A DNA stretch of 64,000 bases from NCBI GenBank assembly GCA_905182985.1, contig CAJJDN010000081.1:162006-226005 (forward strand), in the 5' to 3' direction. The translations under genes were made by a program, and so were the position numbers. This stretch comes from Paramecium sonneborni. Lineage: Eukaryota; Ciliophora; Oligohymenophorea; Peniculida; Parameciidae. A model generated the notes under the pieces. That model worked only from the letters and a program-made list of their open reading frames with translations, did no database searches and was not told the origin of the DNA. Shown piece by piece: positions 55,027-64,000 of the stretch; the first letter of the stretch is position 1; the number at the start of each line of letters is the position of its first letter.

Positions 55027-55928
55027 ATGGAGAGAGCAGCAAATCTAATATTTACAGCAGGTTCTTTAATAGTTGGTGGTGGAATTTTATTCAAGTCATT
55101 CTTCTATACAGTTGATGGAGGATAGAGAGGATTAATTTTCGATCGTTTTTAAGGAGTTAAAGAAACTGTTTATGGAGAAGGAATGCATTTTTTCATTCCT
55201 GTTATTTAAGTATAAGAAGAATAAATATTTTAGTCACCGATTGTTGCTGAAGTCAGATTACAGCCTAAAACAGTAGCATCTAATACTGGTACAAAAGATT
55301 TATAAACAGTTGATATTGCTATTAGAATGCTTCATAAACCTATTGAATCATATTTACCAGAGATTTATAAGTAATATTTTTATTCAATAAATAAAGAACA
55401 ATTGGTTTAAATTATGAAGAAAAGATTCTTCCATCTATTGCTAATGAAGTATTGAAAGCAGTTGTAGCTTAATATGATGCAGATCAATTAATTAAAATGA
55501 GAGAAAAGATTTCAATTGAAATAAAGGAAGCTTTGATTGAAAGAGCTAAAGAATTTAAAATAGTTTTAGAAGATGTCTCAATCACTCATCTAGGATTTAT
55601 GAAAGAATATGCTTAAGCAATTGAAGCTAAGCAAGTGGCTTAATAATTAGCAGAAAGATAAAAGTTTATTGTTTTAAGAGATGAGGAGGAAAAAAATGCA
55701 AAAGTAATCTTATCTGAAGGAGAATCAGAAGCAGCTAGATTAATTAATGATGCAGTTAAATAATATGGAACAGGTATCAATATATATCTTAAATTTATAG
55801 CTTAAATCGAAATCAAAAAATTAGAAACAGCAAAACATATTGCTGAATAATTAGCCAAGAGTCCTAATATTACATGGATTCCAACTGGAAATGGTGTTTC
55901 AAATTTGTTAAATTTAAAGACTTTTTGA
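55027..55928 (+). CDS. PHB1: Prohibitin-1
   Basis: Predicted 274-residue inner-membrane scaffold protein that forms rings with prohibitin-2 and regulates m-AAA protease and cristae. Introns: 55210-55233 (24), 55371-55396 (26) and 55774-55800 (27). Seen: an N-terminal hydrophobic anchor (NLIFTAGSLIVGGGILF), GQRGLIFDRFQGVKETVYGEG, HFFIPVIQSPIVAEV, NTGTKDLQTVDI, LPSIANEVLKAVVAQYDA, LEDVSITHLGF and the C-terminal coiled coil AIEAKQVAQQLAE. It ends near PNITWIP, matching the PHB1 NITYLP. The length equals the usual 272. Introns 1 and 3 are multiples of three without TGA and are removed on conservation. Confidence 0.97.
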
Positions 55929-56656
55929 TTCACCCAATTATCAGTATTATTTTTTATGGTAATCTAAATTTACATTTTTTACAATATTATTGAAACTAAA
56001 ATTCTCATTTTTTTAATAACTATTAAATTAGATTATTTATTAATAATTAGAAAAATTTACAATCAAAAATAAGATTTAATCGAATTTTAATTAGAAAGGT
56101 TATATTATTTCTTCAAAATAGATTAGTCTTTATCATTAATTTTTTAGTGTTTACTGTTATTTACTGTTAAATCAACATAAATCATACATATTTATAATCA
56201 AATTTAAATTATATTAATTAAGTATTATAATTATCTTATTAATTTCTAATAACATAAGAATAATTTCTTACACATTGATTAAAGTTGATAGTAAATTATT
56301 TTATCCTGTAAATTAATCATTTAATGTAATTAAGAATTCAAATTATTAAATAACCATTCTGATAAAATTAGATGTTTTTTGATATATAAATTTATCAGAA
56401 GATTTTTTGTAGCAAAATTTGAATATATTTTTAGTTATTATTATTCGTAAATTATAATCACATATTGGAATTATTTTAATAAGTTTACCATAAAATAATA
56501 AGCTTTGAATTACGAATGACAGAATCCAAAATTGATTTAATAAGTCAAGTTTTTTATAGTAATAATAAGATCTTCATAAAGATTAATGAATGGATAGAAG
56601 AATCTTTAATTTATGAATTAGAATGGTCAAAAACTTCTAAAATAAACATATAATAT
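55929..56656. other. AT-rich intergenic region
   Basis: Convergent region between prohibitin and the GOLD-domain gene. The last 305 bp (from 56352) are part of the duplicated block. No feature recognised. Confidence 0.5.
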
Positions 56657-57530
56657 TCATTTAGTTTCTAGCAAATGAATACTGTAAAACAATTATTTGG
56701 ACCTAAGATAACTATAACTATTATCAAAAATAATTCTATAAAGTCCTGGATTCGATATAACGGTGACTCCAATTATGGGTTGTTTATGAGATTCAATTCT
56801 TTATAGCTTGATCAAAGATTTAACTCCGTTTTTCTCATTAAGATAATCAATTATTCCCAAATCTTCAATTGTTTATAATTTGAATAGTCCAAATGATACA
56901 TCATAATCTAGAGTTCTAAAGCTCCAAAATATAAGTGAATTAGGCTTATCAACCATGAATGAATAAGAATAGATGGATGCAGCTTAAATTATAACATAAC
57001 AAGGGAAAGCTGCTTATATATTTAAATTTCTCAGAGATGGTACACTTTATGACTCATCTACATAACTTAAAGCTTTAACAGAAAAGTATCTATAATATAT
57101 AAATAGATTATAATACTTGTTTTCCCTTAGATATGCAAGATCTTCATCCTCAAGTAGAGATTACTTAAATTTATCATCATAATCTGATGAATGAATTAAT
57201 TGATATAAAAAAATAGTTATTTCTTTGTATTCTTAAGCATCTTTATGTAAAAAGAGAGATAGATTGCGCATTACTAATTATAATGGTCCCATCAAAGCTA
57301 TTCTTAAACCAGGAATATATTTATATAAAACTTTAATAATAAGATAAGTTCTCTTCTGGAGTCCAATTTCTTCAGGCAAGACTAATATCATATTCAATAA
57401 TTGAGCACAACTTTTATACATATTAGATATCTAGTGTAGAATCATTTGTTTCTCTATTTTAATATAGTAAGTTCTCTATTACATATCTTATATTGTATAT
57501 TGAACATCCAATATATATCTTTCATAAATT
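56352..57530. repeat. Exact 1179-bp duplication, copy A
   Basis: Identical to 57532-58710, separated by a single N at 57531. Copy A joins unique sequence only on the left and copy B only on the right, so this is most likely one genomic segment present in two unmerged contigs. Confidence 0.9.
56657..57530 (-). CDS. Partial duplicate of the GOLD-domain protein
   Basis: C-terminal part of the gene at 57837-59360, from the stop at 56657 to the N at 57531, identical to the complete copy. Assembly artefact; not a separate gene. Confidence 0.85.
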
Positions 57531-57531
57531 N

Positions 57532-58710
57532 AACCATTCTGATAAAATTAGATGTTTTTTGATATATAAATTTATCAGAAGATTTTTTGTAGCAAAATTT
57601 GAATATATTTTTAGTTATTATTATTCGTAAATTATAATCACATATTGGAATTATTTTAATAAGTTTACCATAAAATAATAAGCTTTGAATTACGAATGAC
57701 AGAATCCAAAATTGATTTAATAAGTCAAGTTTTTTATAGTAATAATAAGATCTTCATAAAGATTAATGAATGGATAGAAGAATCTTTAATTTATGAATTA
57801 GAATGGTCAAAAACTTCTAAAATAAACATATAATATTCATTTAGTTTCTAGCAAATGAATACTGTAAAACAATTATTTGGACCTAAGATAACTATAACTA
57901 TTATCAAAAATAATTCTATAAAGTCCTGGATTCGATATAACGGTGACTCCAATTATGGGTTGTTTATGAGATTCAATTCTTTATAGCTTGATCAAAGATT
58001 TAACTCCGTTTTTCTCATTAAGATAATCAATTATTCCCAAATCTTCAATTGTTTATAATTTGAATAGTCCAAATGATACATCATAATCTAGAGTTCTAAA
58101 GCTCCAAAATATAAGTGAATTAGGCTTATCAACCATGAATGAATAAGAATAGATGGATGCAGCTTAAATTATAACATAACAAGGGAAAGCTGCTTATATA
58201 TTTAAATTTCTCAGAGATGGTACACTTTATGACTCATCTACATAACTTAAAGCTTTAACAGAAAAGTATCTATAATATATAAATAGATTATAATACTTGT
58301 TTTCCCTTAGATATGCAAGATCTTCATCCTCAAGTAGAGATTACTTAAATTTATCATCATAATCTGATGAATGAATTAATTGATATAAAAAAATAGTTAT
58401 TTCTTTGTATTCTTAAGCATCTTTATGTAAAAAGAGAGATAGATTGCGCATTACTAATTATAATGGTCCCATCAAAGCTATTCTTAAACCAGGAATATAT
58501 TTATATAAAACTTTAATAATAAGATAAGTTCTCTTCTGGAGTCCAATTTCTTCAGGCAAGACTAATATCATATTCAATAATTGAGCACAACTTTTATACA
58601 TATTAGATATCTAGTGTAGAATCATTTGTTTCTCTATTTTAATATAGTAAGTTCTCTATTACATATCTTATATTGTATATTGAACATCCAATATATATCT
58701 TTCATAAATT
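57532..58710. repeat. Exact 1179-bp duplication, copy B
   Basis: Copy of 56352-57530. Includes the 3' flank and most of the complete GOLD-domain gene. Confidence 0.9.
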
Positions 58711-59360
58711 CCTAAGAGTTAAGTAAGAAAGTTGACTTATTATTTTTCTTCCATTTACCTAATCATTAAAAGATATTCATAAATGAGTTCTTGAAGATGA
58801 CTTCCGAATAAATAATATTAATCTATGATACTTTCACATGAGGATAAGAGTATTTATAGTTGTTTGATAAAAAGACTATTGTTATCCTAAAATTATTTCA
58901 AAGCTTATTTCAAAACACTTAGATCTGATTACTTCTTATCAACATATTTGACTTATAAACCGATTAATAGTTCATCTATATGAAATTCTAAAGATGTATG
59001 CCTTAATTATTGTTATAAATTCAATAAACTATTAGCTAGATCCACCATTGTTCTTTCAGCACCTCTTTAATGAAGTAGCCTATTTGCTATAATCTTTCTT
59101 TGCATTATTGCATCCAATATTATTATTGAGCTTCTCACTTATTAAGGATTAGTTGATGAGAGATGCTTCATCAATTTTCTTAATAATTATAGATTGAGTA
59201 AATCTTAAAGTTAAGGCTCATCTTTTATATCTTATCCAAGTTAATCTATTAGATGTAATATCCCCTTAACTTCATTATTTTCAAAGCATTCATTCAATTT
59301 CGTTTACAATTCTACTTGATATTGTTGTAATAATGGTGTGATTAATGGTGATTCAGACAT
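57837..59360 (-). CDS. Helical protein with C-terminal GOLD-type domain
   Basis: Predicted 507-residue intronless protein. Residues 1-340 are helical without recognised domain (LRKLMKHLSSTNPQQVRSS, IIANRLLHQRGAERTMVDL). The last 140 residues read as a GOLD beta-sandwich: FIFWSFRTLDYDVSFGLF-type core (here SLIFWSFRTLDYDVSFGLF), VISNPGLYRIIFDNSYSYLRSK and YSIHLLE, the strand pattern found in p24, Sec14-GOLD and related trafficking proteins. There is no signal peptide or membrane span, so it is cytosolic. No CRAL-TRIO lipid pocket was recognised. Start codon 59360 is only 8 bp from the divergent start at 59369. Confidence 0.82.
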
Positions 59361-59368
59361 TAATTAAT

Positions 59369-61148
59369 ATGAATTTAAACGAAAATGCATTACTCTAACT
59401 TAGTACTAGAATTGCTGCACCAAGAAGAGCTACTGTGTTTAGTTATTCTAAAAAAGGATTGAATCTAAGGCCTGATAGTCCTAAAACTAGAGAGGCATGT
59501 TTAGCTATGGGCTATGATGCTTCAATCTTTAAACTCAAGTATTTAATTTATCATATTTAGAAAATTGGAAGAATTTGGTGGACCAAATGTCCCTGAATCA
59601 GTTCAAAAAATGAGATATGATCATTATGTAAGAAAAATGGAAAGTATATTCTCCATCTTAATTGAAAGTTACATTTAAGGAGATCTCCAAAAAAAGAAAA
59701 CAAATCATAAAGAAAAATAAAGGATTATAAAATATTTAATTAGAAAAATCATTTCATAGAGATGAAGGGTATCTTCTAGTATCTATTTATATTTTTAGTT
59801 TAGTAAATGATTTGATAGAAGTTTATAATAAAAAGATGGTGAATCTTAAAATTGAAGAAGAAGAAGGAAATAATTCTTATGAATCATATGATGAAGAAGA
59901 TCCACTTCTTGTTTTAGAAGAATAATTAGAAAAAGAAATTAGAAAATATAAAAGAGCTCTTGGAGTTAAAGCTAAAGAAATTCATCATTAATTAGAAAAT
60001 GAAAAGAGAAGACATTAATTATAAGAGGAAATGGAAGAAAGAGAAAAAAAAATTGCTGAATTAAATGAAAAAATTAAAAAAGAAAAATTATTAAAAAAAA
60101 AAAAAAAATTTGAAGCAGCCTAAAAAAAAATAAATGACATTAAAAATAAAGAAAGATTATTTAATCTTAAATAAATTGATGAAAGAAAAAGATAATTAGA
60201 AAGATTTGAAGAATTAGGTAGAAAATTAAAATTTGATGAATAAATTAAAAAAAAAGAAATTGAAGAACACGAAAAATCATTAAGATAAAAGTTTGAAACT
60301 GTAAGAGCTAATAAAAAAAAATTTGATAAATTTATGGAAGACAAAATGACACTTACTTTATCTCATTTATAAGTTAAATGTAATTTTATATATTCCCTAA
60401 ACTATTAGAAAATGAATGTAATACAAATAAAGAAAAGTTTACTTGGGAAAGCAAATTAGAAAAATTAACTATGCGAAGTTCTCATTATGATGAAAAATTA
60501 AGAAAAATTAAATTATAAACTGAATAAAAGGAAGCAGAAGCAATTTAAAAAGTTGTAGAAAAAATGCATAATAAAGAATAAGATTTATAAAGTATAATAA
60601 ATATAAGAAATTATAGTGTTGGAAAAATAAAAGTAAATGAGTGAATAAGCGAAAATAAAAGAAGAACATTCAAAATAAAAAAAAGCTTAAGATTGTTTAA
60701 AAAGAATTTAATCCATGCAATTGTAAAGAGTTTCAGATTTAGAGAAAAAGTTCTTGGATTAGGATGAATTAAGCAGTAGAAGAAAAGACGAATAAGATTT
60801 CTAAAAAAATTTAAAAAAAGAAAAAATGAAAATTAAACAATAAGATTTAATTGAAAATTATTAGAGATAAGAAAGACTTAAAGATTTGAGATTTAAATAA
60901 GTTATAAAAGATAATCAGTAATTGAATGAATAAAAGTCATTAGAAAAACTTTCCATGGAGTTAGTAAGAAAGGCTCAATAAGAATTATAAAGAAAACTTA
61001 AACAAGAGAATGAACATTTAGATAAAAGTTTAGTTTCTGTAAGTTAAGCAGATAATAAATAAATGGGGTATATGTTTGTTATTATTATCAAAGAAATTTA
61101 GTCCAATAATTAGAAAAAAGCTTAATGCAATATTCTTAATTGATTTGA
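59369..61148 (+). CDS. Long coiled-coil protein
   Basis: Predicted 550-residue protein with five introns: 59539-59560 (22), 59644-59668 (25), 60380-60408 (29), 60592-60616 (25) and 61068-61093 (26). A short N-terminal region (APRRATVFSYSKKGLNLRP, FGGPNVPESVQKMRYDHY) precedes about 450 residues of almost unbroken coiled coil rich in K, E, Q and L. An acidic break, EEEEGNNSYESYDEEDP, lies near residue 135. The arrangement fits an axonemal or basal-body rod protein, but no family is recognised. The start at 59369 is taken because the frame is coding from there; a downstream ATG would relieve the crowding with the 59360 start. Confidence 0.85.
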
Positions 61149-61391
61149 CCAATTTTTATATTAAAAATGAGTTAATCTATTCATTCTGTTTCTTTGTATA
61201 AAATAATATATATATGCAAAAAATTCTTCAAAAATGTTTTCTATATCTTAAAATTCATTTTTTTTAAAAAGTATTAAAATTTGATAAGAAAATAATAGAT
61301 TTAGTTTATATTTATTATTGTAAAAATATAGTAATTTATTAAAATGATTGATGTAATCATTGTTTTAATAAATTCAATATATAATTGAATT

Positions 61392-62628
61392 ATGGCATTT
61401 TTAAAGAAATTATTTGGATAAAAAGCAGATTAATAAAGTTCTCTTTATAAGACCAACTTAAACGAAATTTATAATAAATCGCCATTTCAAAAAAAATAAA
61501 TAACTTCAACTATTCAAGATTAAAAAAAATTAGAGCAATTTGAACTAGTATTGGAACAACAAATAATTGATTTAGAAGCACTTAAGAAATTGACATGGAG
61601 AGGAATACCTAATGGTATTGTTTTAGATAATAATAAATAGAATATAGAGCTAAAGTATGGAAATTAATTGTAAAATATATTCCTCCTAATCACATGAGTT
61701 AGACAACAATTTTGTTAAAAAAAAGATAAGATTATTAATAATACATAAAGAATTACTATGAACATATGAATGAACAAGAGAGAGATGAAAATGAAAGGAA
61801 AATAATAAAAATAATATAAAATGATGTATTGAGAACTTAGCCAGATTATAAACTGTTTAGAGATCCTAGGATATAAGAAATGTTTAAAAGACTTTTATTT
61901 ATATGGAATATGCGACATCCAATGAGTGGTTATGTTTAAGGAATAAATGATGTGGCATCACCTTTAGTTGTAGTATTCTTGAATGAATATGTTGCAGTAG
62001 ATTTCAATTCTTTTGATGTTCCTTCTAATTTTGATAAATTACCAGAAGAAATATTAATTGATATTGAAGCTGATATTTATTGGTGTTTATGCAAAATAAT
62101 AGAAAACATTTAAGATTATTTTACTGCAAATTAACCTGGTGTTTAAGAAGCATATGTTAAAATAAGGGAGTTGATTAAAATAGTAAAAATTAATAAATAC
62201 TCTTAAGCTTGACTATCCCTTATATCAATATTTTGAAGATTAATAAATAGACTTAAATCATTTTGCCTTTAGATGGGTTTTATGTCTTTTAATAAGAGAA
62301 TTTCCATTATCTTTGACAATTAGATTATTGGATACATATTTGGCTGAAGGAGATGAAATGGCAAATTTACATGTATATACAGTAACAAATTTAATTCTTA
62401 AATGTGCACCTGAAGTAAATAAATTATAATAATATTATTAAATAGATTAAATCAAAGCATATGAGTGAAGCTGTCATATTTTTATAGAATTTACCAACAA
62501 AAGAATGGACAGAAGTATAACTTGAGATGCTTTTGTAAGAAGCTTTTGTATTTCAAGATCATTTCGAAAAAACAAAAGGCCATCTAAAATTAAATTAAGG
62601 TAATACAAATAGAAGTAGCATTCTCTGA
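61392..62628 (+). CDS. TBC-domain Rab GTPase-activating protein
   Basis: Predicted 384-residue RabGAP of TBC1D22-like organisation. Introns: 61615-61640 (26), 62183-62207 (25) and 62415-62445 (31). Seen: WRGIPNEYRAKVWKLI, IIQNDVLRTQPDY with the catalytic arginine finger, MFKRLLFIWNMRHPMSGYVQGINDV with the glutamine finger (YVQG), EADIYWCLCKIIENIQDYF, DYPLYQYFEDQQIDLNHFAFRWVLCLLIREFPL and WTEVQLEMLLQEAF. Both catalytic fingers are present, so it should stimulate GTP hydrolysis by a Rab. The basic N-terminal 80 residues lack a known domain. The order and the long helical insert resemble TBC1D22; the Rab substrate is unknown. Confidence 0.94.
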
Positions 62629-62688
62629 TTACTATAAGATATAAAGAGAATATATTATTATTTACATCATCATTACTTTTTTTATTGA

Positions 62689-63384
62689 CTCATTTCTCTT
62701 AATTTCTAATATGGTTTATTTTCATCTCTAATATTATATCTTTTAGATTCTTCATTTTATTTTATTTATGAATCTATTTTATTGGATTCCTTACTTTTTG
62801 GAAAATTATAAAATTTACTTGAGTTCTATCCTATTGATTCTAATATTCGATTTTTCTCTTTATCCAAAACAATCATAATGTTTTTGCATTCTAATTTACT
62901 TATTTAAATATCACTTCCTTTTTTTGATTAAAAGAAAGGTTTTTTAGATGGAATGGTTTTCTAAACAGGCATAAATGTTTCTTCTTAACAAGATAACTTA
63001 TGTTAAATATTTTATTATTATGGATAAAAATTACGCTCTTAATCAGCATCATCAGAATTATCATTTAAAAATTAAAAGTTTACATCTTTATTTGATTACA
63101 TAAATTATGCTGTTCCTGGAGTTTCAATTTATTTTACTACTAATTACACTTCATTAAACTAAGATGAAGCTTTAAATGTTATACGATTTGATGGTTAATC
63201 TAAATCTTAATTAAATATTTGTAAGTGATAGGGAAACTTATTTTTTGCTTTTATTAATTATTCTTTTTAACAAAATAATTCTTTTTTATTTTCACTAACA
63301 CAACTTCTTTTTCTATTAATTATAATATTTTTTAAAGGTGATGCTTCTTAACTTATCCTTTTTGGGGAGATATCTTAATTTTGA
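62689..63384 (+). pseudogene. Broken coding region with in-frame TGA
   Basis: A + strand frame is open from 62689 to a TGA at 63226-63228 and then again to a TGA at 63382-63384. Both parts look coding: FYPIDSNIRFFSLSK, INVSSQQDNLCQIFYYYG, YAVPGVSIYFTTNYTSLNQ, then hydrophobic LFSLTQLLFLLIIIFFKGD and ASQLILFGEISQF. No upstream start codon and no intron removing the TGA was found. The second half would be a membrane segment. Probably a fragment of a surface-type membrane protein; family not recognised. Confidence 0.4.
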
Positions 63385-64000
63385 ATTGTTTTTATTTTTT
63401 ACATAAAGATTTCTGAATCCCTTTATTCTATTTGATTGTTACAATAAGTGTAGCATTTTTTTTTATTTGATTCTTATAAGATAATATCTTGAATAGAGTT
63501 TATTTTTTTTCTGTCTTAAAAGTTAATTTAGGTTTACAAGTTTTATGAATAATCTAATGATTTTTTTCTTTTGCTTGGTGTCATTTATATTTTTGAATTA
63601 GAGTATTGATGATTTAATTATTAAAAAGTTTAGTTAAAATTTACATGGCCATTTCTAACAAGTATCTGTTAATTTAATTTAAGCATAATTTATATTTATA
63701 GTATAATCAAAACATTTCAATAAACTTTTTACTTGATTTTTTTTTAATAAAACATTCAAATATCCCTGATCACAAATAAATTATTATTGATTCACAAGGA
63801 AACTTTATGACATTTGGAAATTGAATTTCTTTTTGGAAAATTTAACTCAAACTATTTAATATTAAATCCATAATTTCAATTCTATTCTAAATCTCCTATG
63901 ATTAATATTTGAAATGTTTCAATCTTTGACAAGATTTTTATTAAACATCATAATATTTCTATAGTTAAACAATGTAAATTAAATGAATTTATAAATTTAA
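63385..64000. other. AT-rich right flank
   Basis: About 600 bp of very AT-rich DNA with several T-runs. No gene, repeat or telomeric sequence is recognisable. Confidence 0.5.

Overview
The window is AT-rich macronuclear-type DNA from a ciliate, most probably Paramecium. TAA and TAG must be read as glutamine and TGA as the only stop for conserved proteins to be continuous. Genes are tightly packed. I placed 53 introns of 22-33 nt, all GT...AG, each needed to keep a conserved or clearly coding frame. No tRNA, rRNA, telomeric repeat, transposon or CRISPR array was seen. Gene positions below are start codon to stop codon, introns included.

Layout. 1-1695: no supported gene. 1696-14787: SRPK kinase, PH-domain kinase with an altered catalytic loop, Gemin2, TTLL polyglutamylase, DHHC palmitoyltransferase, a small unknown, a protein with four truncated-globin-like domains, two unclear loci and a disordered protein. 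15190-19140: a decayed NEK-type kinase and two small helical proteins. 19214-21708: a Cys-rich membrane protein whose sequence appears twice around a single N. 22237-29802: MORN/IQ protein, a pantothenate-kinase-like protein without its glycine motifs, a coiled-coil protein and a dual-specificity phosphatase (duplicated around a run of Ns), then a small basic protein. 29824-30613: IQ protein and cytochrome c. 30614-32362: gene-poor, with a 140-bp TCTA microsatellite. 32363-39811: a 2482-residue Cys-rich surface protein with a membrane tail. 40312-48188: MORN-like protein, TH1-like/PH coiled-coil protein, PP1 phosphatase, a small unknown, Arp4-like actin-related protein and a BPNT1-type nucleotidase. 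48910-55928: coiled-coil protein, Dicer-like RNase III, small membrane protein, lone response regulator and prohibitin. 56352-62628: GOLD-domain protein (partly duplicated around an N), long coiled-coil protein and TBC RabGAP. 62629-64000: broken coding stretches, then AT-rich DNA.

Themes. Cilia and signalling genes dominate (TTLL, PP1, MORN, IQ, kinases), with splicing factors (SRPK, Gemin2), mitochondrial proteins (cytochrome c, prohibitin, possibly a MICOS subunit), chromatin (Arp4-like) and small-RNA processing (Dicer-like). The most unusual items are the tandem-globin protein and the apparent pseudoenzymes. Three exact duplications flanked by N look like unmerged contig overlaps, so their second copies should not be counted as extra genes.
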